From assembly GCF_003073045.1 (NCBI RefSeq), contig NC_037594.1, positions 28,446,737 through 28,510,736 of the forward strand: a stretch of DNA of 64,000 bases, written 5' to 3'. Each line of letters starts with the position of its first letter. Position 1 is the stretch's first letter. Positions 14,401-26,400 of the stretch are shown here, piece by piece. The notes under the pieces are model-generated. The model saw nothing but the letters and a program-made list of their open reading frames with translations. It had not been told where the DNA came from and searched no databases. The DNA is from Pomacea canaliculata (Eukaryota; Mollusca; Gastropoda; Architaenioglossa; Ampullariidae). A program made the position numbers and the translations under genes.

Positions 14401-17400
14401 ACGTGTGGTTTCCATAGTGACAACCATGCTCGAGAATGTGCTGCACCGATTGCCACGAAAAGATGGAAAAGATTCAAAATTGTCTTTTCATCAGTTTCCG
14501 ACAGACAGAGTCTTACAAGCCTGACACACAGAGTGCGTCATACGATAAAATGACGTCAAATCTTCGCAATGACCTCAGACACTTCCTGTGCGTGTGACGT
14601 CATAAGGAGACTGACGTCACAAGGAGACTGATGTCACAAGGAGACTCGTCTGCTTGACCATCTCAGGAAGCTATCGTGGTTACACGGCGGAAGGACACAA
14701 GGTCGATTTCACTGGATTTTTTCAATGTTTATAAACATCGGCAACCGAAATAGTGCTAATAAGTGGTAATAAAGTGAGAAACGAATCCTTTATTTCTCCT
14801 GTGTTGCTCTCGTGCTCTGTCATTGCAACTAAATATATTTTTGTAACGTTTGACCTTCGCCACAGCCTTATCACAAGCCTTTAGCATCCCTTTAAGCACT
14901 TGTTAAAAATTTACTAAAGTAAGACATCGTTGCATTACTTTATATTCAGCTGTGATGTTAAATACAAGTCAACTTTTCACATCTAGATCTTGTTTACGCT
15001 GGGATATTGGTTTTATTTCACTGTCCATAGAGTTATCGTAGTTTTCATCGACTTAAGCTATAGCTTTGATACTTAGCACCTCGCCTTCATTATCTGTAGT
15101 AAGTAATCGCAAGGACCTACCTGGACATGAACACTCGTATCGGATCTCGTAGTCGCTGCACGGGATGGGGTCATTGTCGGCGTTGTTACACACCAGGCCG
15201 GTGTCCAAGGTACACGTCACGATCTCGCCGCTGCTGAAGTACTCGATGCCTTCTGTAGTTCTACAGTCTACCTGCGACACGCGACCTCCAGCACAGAACT
15301 GGTTCAGCTGTTGTGACGTCATCTTCTCCACGTCACCGTCGCCCGTGTCGGGACTGTCGTTGTTGAACCAGGCGGACCAGCCACTGACGCAGTTGCCTAC
15401 AGGTTCAACTGTTGTGGCTGTTGCTGCAGGTGTTGGCTGACTATGGGCCTGGCTAGTCGGTACTGCGGATGGCACTCCACTTGTTGCTCTCGTCGGTTCT
15501 TGATGACGTAAGTTTGGAAAAAGTACCAACAAAAAAATAAGTTTCTGCAAAATTATCTTTTTTGGGGATACGACCAGTAATTAAGCCGAAGTTGCTAATA
15601 CCACAGTGACTAGAATGTTATATTTATTTGTACACAATATATCTAAGCAGTTTTCACATAGACCTAGACATTTAGTTTAAAATCCACCAAACAGAAGTAA
15701 AATTTCTTTCGACTGATTTAGCACAAGCTTAAATATGGCTGTAAACTCAAAACATTACATTTTTACGTTTAGACCAGTTCATTAGAAATTGTCTTCGGTT
15801 AGACGATGTTCGTAGTAGACTTTTTTCTTCTACTTCAGACCTTGCATTGTTTTAGTCATTCCCTCCTCATGATCTGTAGTCAATAATAGCAGAGACCTAC
15901 CTGGACATGAACACTCGTATCGGATCTCGTAGTCGCTGCACGGGATGGGGTCGTTGTCGGCGTTGTTACACACCAGGCCGGTGTCCACGGTACACGTGAC
16001 GATCTCGCCGCTGCTGAAGTACTCGATGCCTTCTGTAGTTCTGCAGTCTACCTGCGACACGCGACCTCCAGCGCAGAACTGGTTCAGCTGCTGTGACGTC
16101 ATCTTCTCCACGTCACCGTCGCCCGTGTTGGGACTGTCGTTGTTGAACCAGGCGGACCAGCCGCTGACGCAGTTGCCTACAGGTTTAGCTGTTGTGACTG
16201 TTGCTGCAGGTGTTGGTTGACTATGGGACTGGTTAGTCGGTACTGCAGACGGCACACCACCTGTTTGACTCGTAGGTTCTTGATGACCCACATTTTTAAA
16301 AAGTAGCAACAGTTAAAAAGGGTCTGCAGAATCCTCTAGTTTTTTTTGAGACGACCTGTAGTTTGTCGCAAGTATAAATGACAATGGTTAGGGTGTTAAC
16401 TTAAAGGTTATTTATTCACAACACATGTAAAAAACTTCACAATGCCTTCAGAATGAACATTTAGTATAAGATCTGCCAAACGAAGACTTCTGGGATTTGT
16501 TTTTGTACCAGCTTACGTAAATCTGTAAACTCACGTCTGGACCAAGTTTACGCTGGGTTTTGTCGTTCAACGGACTCAAAGAGACTAAAGATTTATTACT
16601 TTTTTCTGCTTTAGCAAGATCGTTGGTGCTGTGTACCCGGTCCTCAATTTATGTAGCAAATCATGGCAAGGACCTACCTGGACAGGAGCATTCGTATCGG
16701 ATCTCGTAGTCGCTGCACGGGATGGGGTCGTTGTCGGCGTTGTTACACACCAGGCCGGTGTCACGGTACACGTCACGATCTCGCCGCTGCTGAAGTACTC
16801 GATGCCTCCTGTAGTTCTGCAGTCTACCTGCGACACGCGACCTCCAGCACAGAACTGGTTCAGCTGTTGTGACGTCATCTTCTCCACGTCACCGTCGCCC
16901 GTGTCGGGACTGTCGTTGTTGAACCAGGCGGACCAGCCGCTGACGCAGTTGCCTATAGGTTTAACTGTTGTGGCTGTTGCTGCAGGTGTTGGCTGACTAT
17001 GGGCCTGGCTAGTCGGTACTGCAGATGGCACACCACTTGTTTGTCTCGTTGGTTCTTGATAACATAAATTTGGGAAAAATACCAACAGTTAAATAGGCAT
17101 CTGCGAAATTATCTATTTTTGGTGATACGACCAGTTATTTTGTCGATAAATCTAATAGCAAAGTGACTTTATTGTTAAAATTATATTTATTAGTACACAA
17201 TGCATTTCATGAACTGACACTGTTAATTGATAAAGCATTTGTTTAAAATCTGCTGAAGATATCTTTGCATTACTTTATTTTCAGCTGAGATGTGAAATCA
17301 AAGTCAAGTTTTCACATCTAGATCTTGTTTACACTGAGTTATTGCTTTTATTTTGCAGACCACAGGTTTTTCGTTGTTTTTGTCGACTTCAACTAAAGCG

Positions 17401-20400
17401 TTGAGATTTTGTACCTCGCCCCCACTGTCTGTAGTAAGAAATCGCAAGGACCTACCTGGACAAGAACACTCGTATCGGATCTCGTAGTCGCTGCACGGGA
17501 TGGGGTCATTGTCGGCGTTGTTACACACCAGGCCGGTGTCCACGGTACACGTCACGATCTCGCCGCTGCTGAAGTACTCGATGCCTTCTGTAGTTCTGCA
17601 GTCTACCTGCGACACGCGACCTCCAGCACAGAACTGGTTCAGCTGTTGTGACGTCATCTTCTCCACGTCACCGTCGCCCGTGTCGGGTCTGTCGTTGTTG
17701 AACCAGGCGGACCAGCCGCTGAGGCAGTTGCCTACAGGTTTAACTGTTGTGACTGTTGATGCAGGTGTTGGCTGACTATGGGCCTGGCTAGTCGGTGCTG
17801 CAGACGGCACACCACCTGTGTGACTCGTCGGTTCTTGATGACGTACATTAAAACAAAGTAGCAACAGTTAGTAAGCGTCTGCAGAATCCTCTATTTTTTT
17901 TTTTTTTGAGACGACCTGTCGTTAGTAGAAATGACATAATGGTTACGATGCTAACTTAAAGGTAATTTATTCACACTACAAATAAAGAAACTTAAAATTG
18001 CCTTCAGATTCAAAATTTATCTTAAGATCTGCTATATGGAGACTTGTGGGAATGTTTTTCGTACCAGCTTACGTATATCTGTAAACTCACGTCCGGAAAG
18101 AGTCGTTAGTAAAGCTTTATTACTTTTTTTTCCCCAGCAAAATCTTTTGTCTTGTGTACCCCGTCCTCTTTATTTGTAGTAAATCATCGCAAGGACCTAC
18201 CTGGACATGAACACTCGTATCGGATCTCGTAGTCGCTGCACGGGATGGGGTCATTGTCGGCGTTGTTACACACCAGGCCGGTGTCCACGGTACACGTCAC
18301 GATCTCGCCGCTACTGAAGTACTCGATGCCTCCTGTAGTTCTACAGTCTACCTGCGACACGCGACCTCCAGCACAGAACTGGCTCAGTTGTTGTGACGTC
18401 ATCTTCTCCACGTCACCGTCGCCCGTGTTGGGACTGTCGTTGTTGAACCAGGCGGACCAGCCGCTGACGCAGTTGCCTACAGGTTTAACTGTTGTGACTG
18501 TTGTTGCAGGTGTTGGCTGACTATGGGCCTGGTTAGTCGGTACTGCAGATGGCACTCCACCTGTTTGTCTCGTTGGTTCTTAATGATATAAATTTGGGAA
18601 AAGTAAGAAAATAAGTATCCGCAAGATTATTAAGTCTTTGAGATACGACCTGTAATTTAAGCGATAAAACTAATAGCACAAGTGACTAGAATGTTAAAAT
18701 TTTATTTATTTATTTATCTATTCACAATACTTTTCACTGTCATCAGATAAAGCATTTGATTAAAATATGCTAAGGGGAGATATCTTTGGATTATTTATTT
18801 TCAACTGAGGTCTAGCAATGAAATCAACGTCAAATTTTCACACCTTGATCTTGTTTACTTTTGGTTATTGCTTTTACGTCTCAGACCACAGATTGATCGT
18901 TGTTTTCATCGACTTCAACTAAAGCGTTGACATTTTGTACCTCACCCTCATTGTCTGTAGTAAATCGAAAGGACCTACCTGGACAAGAACACTCGTATCG
19001 GATCTCGTAGTCGCTGCACGGGATGGGGTCATTGTCGGCGTTGTTACACACCAGGCCGGTGTCTACGGTACACGTCACGATCTCGCCGCTACTGAAGTAC
19101 TCGATGCCTTCTGTAGTTCTGCAGTCCACCTGCGACACGCGACCTCCTGCACAGAACTGGCTCAGTTGTTGTGACGTCATCTTCTCCACGTCACCGTCGC
19201 CCGTGTCGGGACTGTCGTTGTTGAACCAGGCGGACCAGCCGCTGACGCAGTTGAAAGACACACCTTGACTAGTAGCAGTTGGCGGGGTTGTGGAGACTGC
19301 AAAATGTTAATGGTGTACTTTTATATTTTCTTGAAATGCAAGGTCTGCATCTATAACGTGCTGTTTCTTTTGAGTTTGGTCTTGTTTTATTTATTCTTTA
19401 CTCGAGTAAATAATACCTGTGTACCGCAACGAGTTTCATCCCACTGTTTAGTGTACCCAGATGTTATCTAGTTCCCAGGGTTACGGATATTAGACAGTGT
19501 GGGAGGGGAGATGAGCCCCTGCCTCACAAAGGTAACCATGATAAAATAGTAAATATCATAAAGGCATCAATATCACACTTTACAATCGCTATTGAAAAGC
19601 GCGCAATCTATGAAAGACTCAAACCCCCATCATTAAAAATTAAAGTTTGTTTAATTAATTATTTTTTCTACTTAGATGAGTTTTACACAAACCTGGGCAA
19701 GGGCAGTAAACACGGATTTCATAATCGGAACAAAGGCCGGCATGGTCGGCGTTAGTGCATATCAGTCCCTCCTGCACATCGCAGACGACAGAGGCGGGGG
19801 CCGGGTGCTGAGTGGCCGCATCACGGCACTGCGCCATCAGTGGCTTGTCACAGATACTGTACACAGACCGCAGTAAGGTCAGGCTCTCCACATCGCCGCC
19901 ACCTGTGCTGGGCTTGTCCACGTTCATCCAGGCGCTCCAGCCACACGCTGGCTGCACGTTGGGGCTGACCCCAGGCTGTGCCGTCGGCGTCGCAGAGGGC
20001 GTGACCCCCGTGCACGTGAGATCGTGCACTGTGCACAGCGCGGCGTTGGAGTGGCAGCTGCAGTCAGAGCAGGAGTCTGCAGGGTTCTTCCATGTTTCGA
20101 AAGGCTGAAAAAAAAAAAAAAAAAAATTAAGGTCGTCACGAATAAGCTACATGTCTGACATACATCTAAACGTTTTATATCTGACGGAGAATCTTGCTAC
20201 AATGCTCAAGCCTTCACCTTAAATTTTCCTTATGGTATGTGAAAAGGATGGGATATAAATATCATATTATACTTCTTGAAGAGCACCATCTCTCTTTTAT
20301 CTTGTACTCTACATCTTGAATGACTTGAAACTGTGCATTGAATGAGGGGTGGAAAGTGGTAAGTTTTAGGTTGTGCCTCAGTGCTTTCGCGTTTGGGATT

Positions 20401-23400
20401 TTGATGTACGTATGTTAAAAAGGGCAGTTGAACGGTTGCGCTTGAAGTGCAGAATTTGGGGAAGACATACATAGATGCGATCATGCTATTACCAAAGTAC
20501 ATGACTAGAAAAATACTCTCATGTAATCAGATCGATAGTAAGGGAGCTTATCGTCCAGATGCAGATAACATTAAATGATGTTTGGTTCCCCTAGACGTCG
20601 TGGCTGGTACTTCCAGAGTGAGATTGATTAGTGAGAGAGAGAAAGATCCTTCAGCAGTGAGAAGAATCACAGAATCCTTCAGGTGTTGGAACAATTATGG
20701 AATCCTTTGAGAGTGAGAGGGAATACCTACTACCTGTTTAGTCATTACCATTTACTACTGAACGAGCTGTACAGATTGGAATGACTGCTAATTTAGAGAG
20801 AACAGAATAAAGGTTAAGTTGGTCTGATCACTGACGTCTCACGCGTATACACACATGTGCACACACTGATTGAAAGGAAGGATATAGAAACACGTATCGA
20901 GGAAGAAAACAAAACAGAGACAAGAGACCAGCAAGAGCGAGAAATAATATAGGCCAAACCACTCACCATGGCTCTGGTACCATCAGGCTTTAGGCACGGG
21001 CACATTTCCTGTGGCACACACGTGGTGCTGTTCAGCCGTTTTTCGCCCGGTTGGCAAAGAAGTGATTCGAGTGACTTGCACCCTGGCACACACGTCCTGG
21101 AAACGGAGTCGTCACAGCCAAATGAAGATCGGGCCGTGTAGTCACACAGCTCGTCACACAGGTATGCGCAGTTGTCCCACCCTTCACCGTCGGTGCACGT
21201 CTGGTTTTCTGCACATACACACAGAAGAATAAAACTAAATACTAGAAGAGATACAATACATTAAATAACATCTGTACACCTGCTAGAACTAACAGGTCAA
21301 ATACGCAAGAAAATGCATTGTGACTATATGCCATTGTTTGCTGATATGAAACGATTAAAAGAACTGATCAAACTGTCAACCAAAGGGAAAAAAAAATAAT
21401 GAAGATTCGTTACACGTTGATTGATAATCTGCGAGGGTTAATGATCACGTTGTTTTGCAGTTGTTTTTTTTCAATAAATGTATTTTTTGTTGTTTTTTTT
21501 TTTTGCCTGAGAAAGCATTGTGCCTTTATACTGATGGTACTTTCCCATACAATAACAAGCAGAGATTTTATCGAATAGTTCTGCGCCCAGTAAATCCATC
21601 AGCTTCATTACAGACTCCTAGAATCGAACCTGTTTTAAAAGCGTTTTACAAGAAGTGATACTTTAAAAAACACCCCCACTCATTACATCCCTGTATTCAT
21701 TATTCTTTTGGACTGGGCTGATTCCTCTGCTGCTAGAAAGTGCAAGTGAAACTAAGATATTTATCTCACCTGGTGGTTTGTGGTCAGGTAGGCTAGGTAT
21801 ATCCGTCTGATGTGGTATAAGCGTCGGCTTTGAACCTATAACCAAAGGAAGCAGAAGCATGATGAAAATTTTTCCGTTACAAATTTATATGAGTTTTAAG
21901 TTAAATACTATTTGCCTCTGGATGGCTGGAACATGTACGAAGAAGAAGCAAAAAAGAAAAAATCCAATCAAACAAACAACAAGGAGGAGACAGTAACCGA
22001 AGCTAACACGCAACGAGCTGTTAATGCACACCTGTACATTCCGCTGACCAACACAGGACCCTAATCTCGTAGTCATGGCACATCTTTGTCGTCTGCTCGC
22101 TGTTGTAGCATCGGAGGCCGTTGAGAGGGTCGCAGGTGGCGTTCTGACCGACAGCTCTATTGGTGCGCCGGTGCTGGCTACGCGGCACGCTACGTTGGTG
22201 ATGGTGGGGCACAGACCGTACGTCTGCTTCAGAAGCTCGATTTTCTCGAGGTCGCCCAGGTCGGAGGGACTGGACGATGGCTTGTCGGCGTTTAGCCAAG
22301 GGGACCAGTTGCACCTGACGACGATTGGCTGATTGTATCCTGGGGTTTGGAAGGTCGGTGAGATGTAGGACCCAGGAGTTGTTACATCTGCAAGGTTGTG
22401 GAAGTCGATGAATCACCGAATGTTTCTTTTGTTATACAGTATACAAAACACGAAAAAAGTCATCGTCGTTGGGAAAAATTATAGTCTCTTACATTATGCC
22501 TTGCTAACACATCGATGTTGTTCAGTTCACATCAATATGTGTTAACCTGCTAAATAACATAACATCAAATCTAAAAAAAAAAATCCGAGTAACTTCAAAT
22601 TAATTTGTTTTGATTCAGAAAGAAAACATTGTCGAAAAATAATACTGTTAAAAAGTAGACACAGAAACCACGAGGTTAAGCGAAGATTTCAAAATTTTGA
22701 AAAAAAGTTAACTCGAGATCTTACAAAAAATTGTGAACAAGAAACGTTTTGATTGTACTTACCCGCGCATTGACAGAAATATCGGATCCGGTAGTCTGAG
22801 CAGGGCATGGGTGAGTTGTCTTGATTGTTGCAGGTTAGACCTGTTTGCAGATCACATGTTGCTATCTCTCCACTGCTGTATGATGGGATGTCGCCGTCCA
22901 CTTTATAACACTGAATGTTTGAGATCGTTCCGCCAACACAGATGTCAGCTAGTTCTGCTGTGGTGAGGTGCTCGTATTCGCCATCACCAGTGGACGGGGT
23001 GTCCCTGTTGATCCAGGGTGTCCAGAAACTCTGTGAGCATGTGGTTATTATGGTATTTGTTCGAATGGTTGACGCAAACGCCGGAAGAGTAGACTGCGCG
23101 AAGACGGAGGGCGTTGGTGTGACAGCAGGATGACTCACTGGAGCCTGAGTAGGCGTCTCGCCACAGTCACATCTGTACCGGACTTGATAGTCGCTACAGT
23201 CGACTGGGAAGTTGTCTGAGTTCTTGCATGTAAACCCTGCGTAAGATCGCAGACAAGAACCTCGCCCGAACTAAAGTATTCGATGCCACTTGCAGTCTGA
23301 CAGTCGATTTCTGTTATCTTTCCTCCGACACCACAGAACTGCACGAGCTCACTGTCTGTCAACTTTTCCATATCACCATCACCTGTAGTTGGTTTGTCGC

Positions 23401-26400
23401 GATTAATCCAAGCTGACCAGCCGGAAATACAAGTAGAACCAGTTGGCTGGGTTACAGCTGGGGTCTGAGTAACTGGCTGTGTGGTTGGTGTTTCAATACA
23501 TTCACATCTGTATCGGATTTTGTAGTCGTTGCATGGGACTGGCTCGTTATCTACATTGTTGCAGATGAGCCCCTGATCAACATCACAGGTGACAACCTCG
23601 CCAGAACTGAAGTATTCAATGCCAGTGACAGTCTGGCAATCAACTTCTACCATCTTGCCATTAGGACACAGTTGTTGTTTCTGTTCGGTTGTTAGTTGCT
23701 CGCGGTCACCGTCGTTTGTTGAGGGTGTGTTGATCCAAGTGGTCCATCCAGGTGTGCATCTACCAGGAGCCGGAGTCGGTGTGCCTCCAGTTTGAGCTGT
23801 CGGAGAAATGGATGGCGTTTGTCCACTAATGCTTGGTGGTGAAGCAGAAGGTGATTCGCCTGATGTACCAGTTGGCTGCGCAGTAGGTTGCTGGAGACAT
23901 TCACATCTGTAGCGGATTTTGTAGTCGTTGCATGGGACTGGCTCGTTATCTACATTGTTGCAGATGAGCCCCTGATCAACATCACAGGTGACAACCTCGC
24001 CAGAACTGAAGTATTCAATGCCAGTGACAGTCTGGCAATCAACTTCTACCATCTTGCATTAGGACACAGTTGTTGTTTCTGTTCGGTTGTTAGTTGCTCG
24101 CGGTCACCGTCGTTTGTTGAGGGTGTGTTGATCCAAGTGGTCCATCCAGGGTGTGCATCTACCAGGAGCCGGAGTCGGTGTGCCTCCAGTTTGAGCTGTC
24201 GGAGAAATGGATGGCGTTTGTCCACTAATGCTTGGTGGTGAAGCAGAAGGTGATTCGCCTGATGTACCAGTTGGCTGCGCAGTAGGTTGCTGGAGACATT
24301 CACATCTGTATCGGATTTTGTAGTCGTTGCATGGGACTGGCTCGTTATCTACATTGTTGCAGATGAGCCCCTGATCAACATTACAGGTGACAACCTCGCC
24401 AGAACTGAAGTATTCAATGCCAGAGACAGTCTGGCAATCAACTTCTACCATCATGCCATTAGGACACAGTTGTTGTTTCTGTTCGGTTGTTAGTTGCTCG
24501 CGGTCACCGTCGTTTGTTGAGGGTGTGTTGATCCAAGTGGTCCATCCAGGTGTGCATCTACCAGGAGCCGGAGTCGGTGTGCCTCCAGTTTGAGCTGTCG
24601 GAGAAATGGATGGCGTTTGTCCACTAATGCTTGGTGGTGAAGCAGAAGGTGATTCGCCTGATGTACCAGTTGGCTGCGCAGTAGGTTGCTGGAGACATTC
24701 ACATCTGTATCGGATTTTGTAGTCGTTGCATGGGACTGGCTCGTTATCTACATTGTTGCAGATGAGCCCCTGATCAACATTACAGGTGACAACCTCGCCA
24801 GAACTGAAGTATTCAATGCCAGAGACAGTCTGGCAATCAACTTCTACCATCATGCCATTAGGACACAGTTGTTGTTTCTGTTCGGTTGTTAGCTGCTCGC
24901 GGTCACCATCGCTTGTTGAGGGTGTGTTGATCCAAGTGGTCCATCCAGGTGTGCATCTACCAGGAGCCGGAGTCGGTGTGCCTCCAGTTTGAGCTGTCGG
25001 AGAAATGGATGGCGTTTGTCCACTAATGCTTGGTGGTGAAGCAGAAGGTGATTCGCCTGATGTACCAGTTGGCTGCGCAGTAGGTTGCTGGAGACATTCA
25101 CATCTGTATCGGATTTTGTAGTCGTTGCATGGGACTGGCTCGTTATCTACATTGTTGCAGATGAGCCCCTGATCAACATCACAGGTGACAACCTCGCCAG
25201 AACTGAAGTATTCAATGCCAGTGACAGTCTGGCAATCAACTTCTACCATCTTGCCATTAGGACACAGTTGTTGTTTCTGTTCGGTTGTTAGTTGCTCGCG
25301 GTCACCGTCGTTTGTTGAGGGTGTGTTGATCCAAGTGGTCCATCCAGGTGTGCATCTACCAGGAGCCGGAGTCGGTGTGCCTCCAGTTTGAGCTGTCGGA
25401 GAAATGGATGGCGTTTGTCCACTAATGCTTGGTGGTGAAGCAGAAGGTGATTCGCCTGATGTACCAGTTGGCTGCGCAGTAGGTTGCTGGAGACATTCAC
25501 ATCTGTATCGGATTTTGTAGTCGTTGCATGGGACTGGCTCGTTATCTACATTGTTGCAGATGAGCCCCTGATCAACATTACAGGTGACAACCTCGCCAGA
25601 ACTGAAGTATTCAATGCCAGTGACAGTCTGGCAATCAACTTCTACCATCATGCCATTAGGACACAGTTGTTGTTTCTGTTCCTTTGTTAGCTGCTCGCGG
25701 TCACCATCGCTTGTTGAGGGTGTGTTGATCCAAGTGGTCCAACCAGATTTACAGGTTGCTGGATTAGGAGTTGGCGTTTCTCCCGTTGGACTGCTTTTTA
25801 TTGTTACGCCTTGAAAAAAATTTGATGCTAATTATTGCAATGTGTGTAAATGTAACTGAATCACTCAATATAAACATAGCAATTAAAATATGAGACTTAA
25901 TATCTTTATGTCTATTATTTATAATTTAATTTCTTATTTATCTACGGTATGTTTGAATGTTTAGCTTTATTTGTTTTGTCAATGCATCACAAACAAAATT
26001 CATCCTGTCAGAGAAGTTTAGCGACTTATATATATAATACAAAAATGCCAGAAATAAGCAGCAGTCAGGTTTCTTCGCCTTTTATCTTATCTGGGTGATT
26101 TCAGACAATTTTCTCGGTGCTAACAGAAAATGTGAACAGAACTGTTCTTTGGTTATGCTTTTGAATGAATTCATGAATTTGCAGTCTAAAGGTGCAATAT
26201 TTAAGAAATAAACTCACCACTACAGTCACACATATATCTGATCATAAAGTCCTCGCAAGGCAAGGGAGCATTTATCTCTGCATCGCAAGTAAAGCCCGTC
26301 TCGACATCGCAGTTGGTGATCAGCGGCTTATTGTAGGACGGCTGGTTATCGGCCACAGCGTTGCACTCCACCTGACTGACCTTGCCCCCGCGGCACCAGC

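Larger units (their letters stand above)
13651..19296 (-). repeat. Exon-plus-intron tandem duplication with alternating intron types
   Basis: Unit steps are about 745-780 bp. Introns 15499-15900, 17055-17455 and 18579-18978 resemble each other (type X: GATACGACCAGT, CTAATA, CACAGTGACTAGAATG-like words). Introns 16279-16677 and 17834-18200 resemble each other (type Y: CTGCAGAATCCTCTA, GAGACGACCTGT). The order X-Y-X-Y-X means that a two-exon dimer of about 1.55 kb was duplicated. The intron 14029-15120 is type X split by a transposon. Confidence 0.72.
19297..22762 (-). other. Introns between the WxxW exon array and exon 30
   Basis: Introns 19297-19692, 20105-20966, 21209-21769 and 22388-22762 are AT-rich. 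The second has a poly-A run at its low end (the acceptor tract) and short GAGAGA and AGAATCC words near 20630-20730. Nothing else is recognised. Confidence 0.55.

Noticed and set aside
10617-19268. Plus-strand open frames of about 91 codons repeated in each WxxW exon
   Set aside because: They are exact antisense shadows of the conserved WxxW coding exons. The minus-strand frame has cysteine spacing, splice phases and family motifs, while the plus-strand frame has none.
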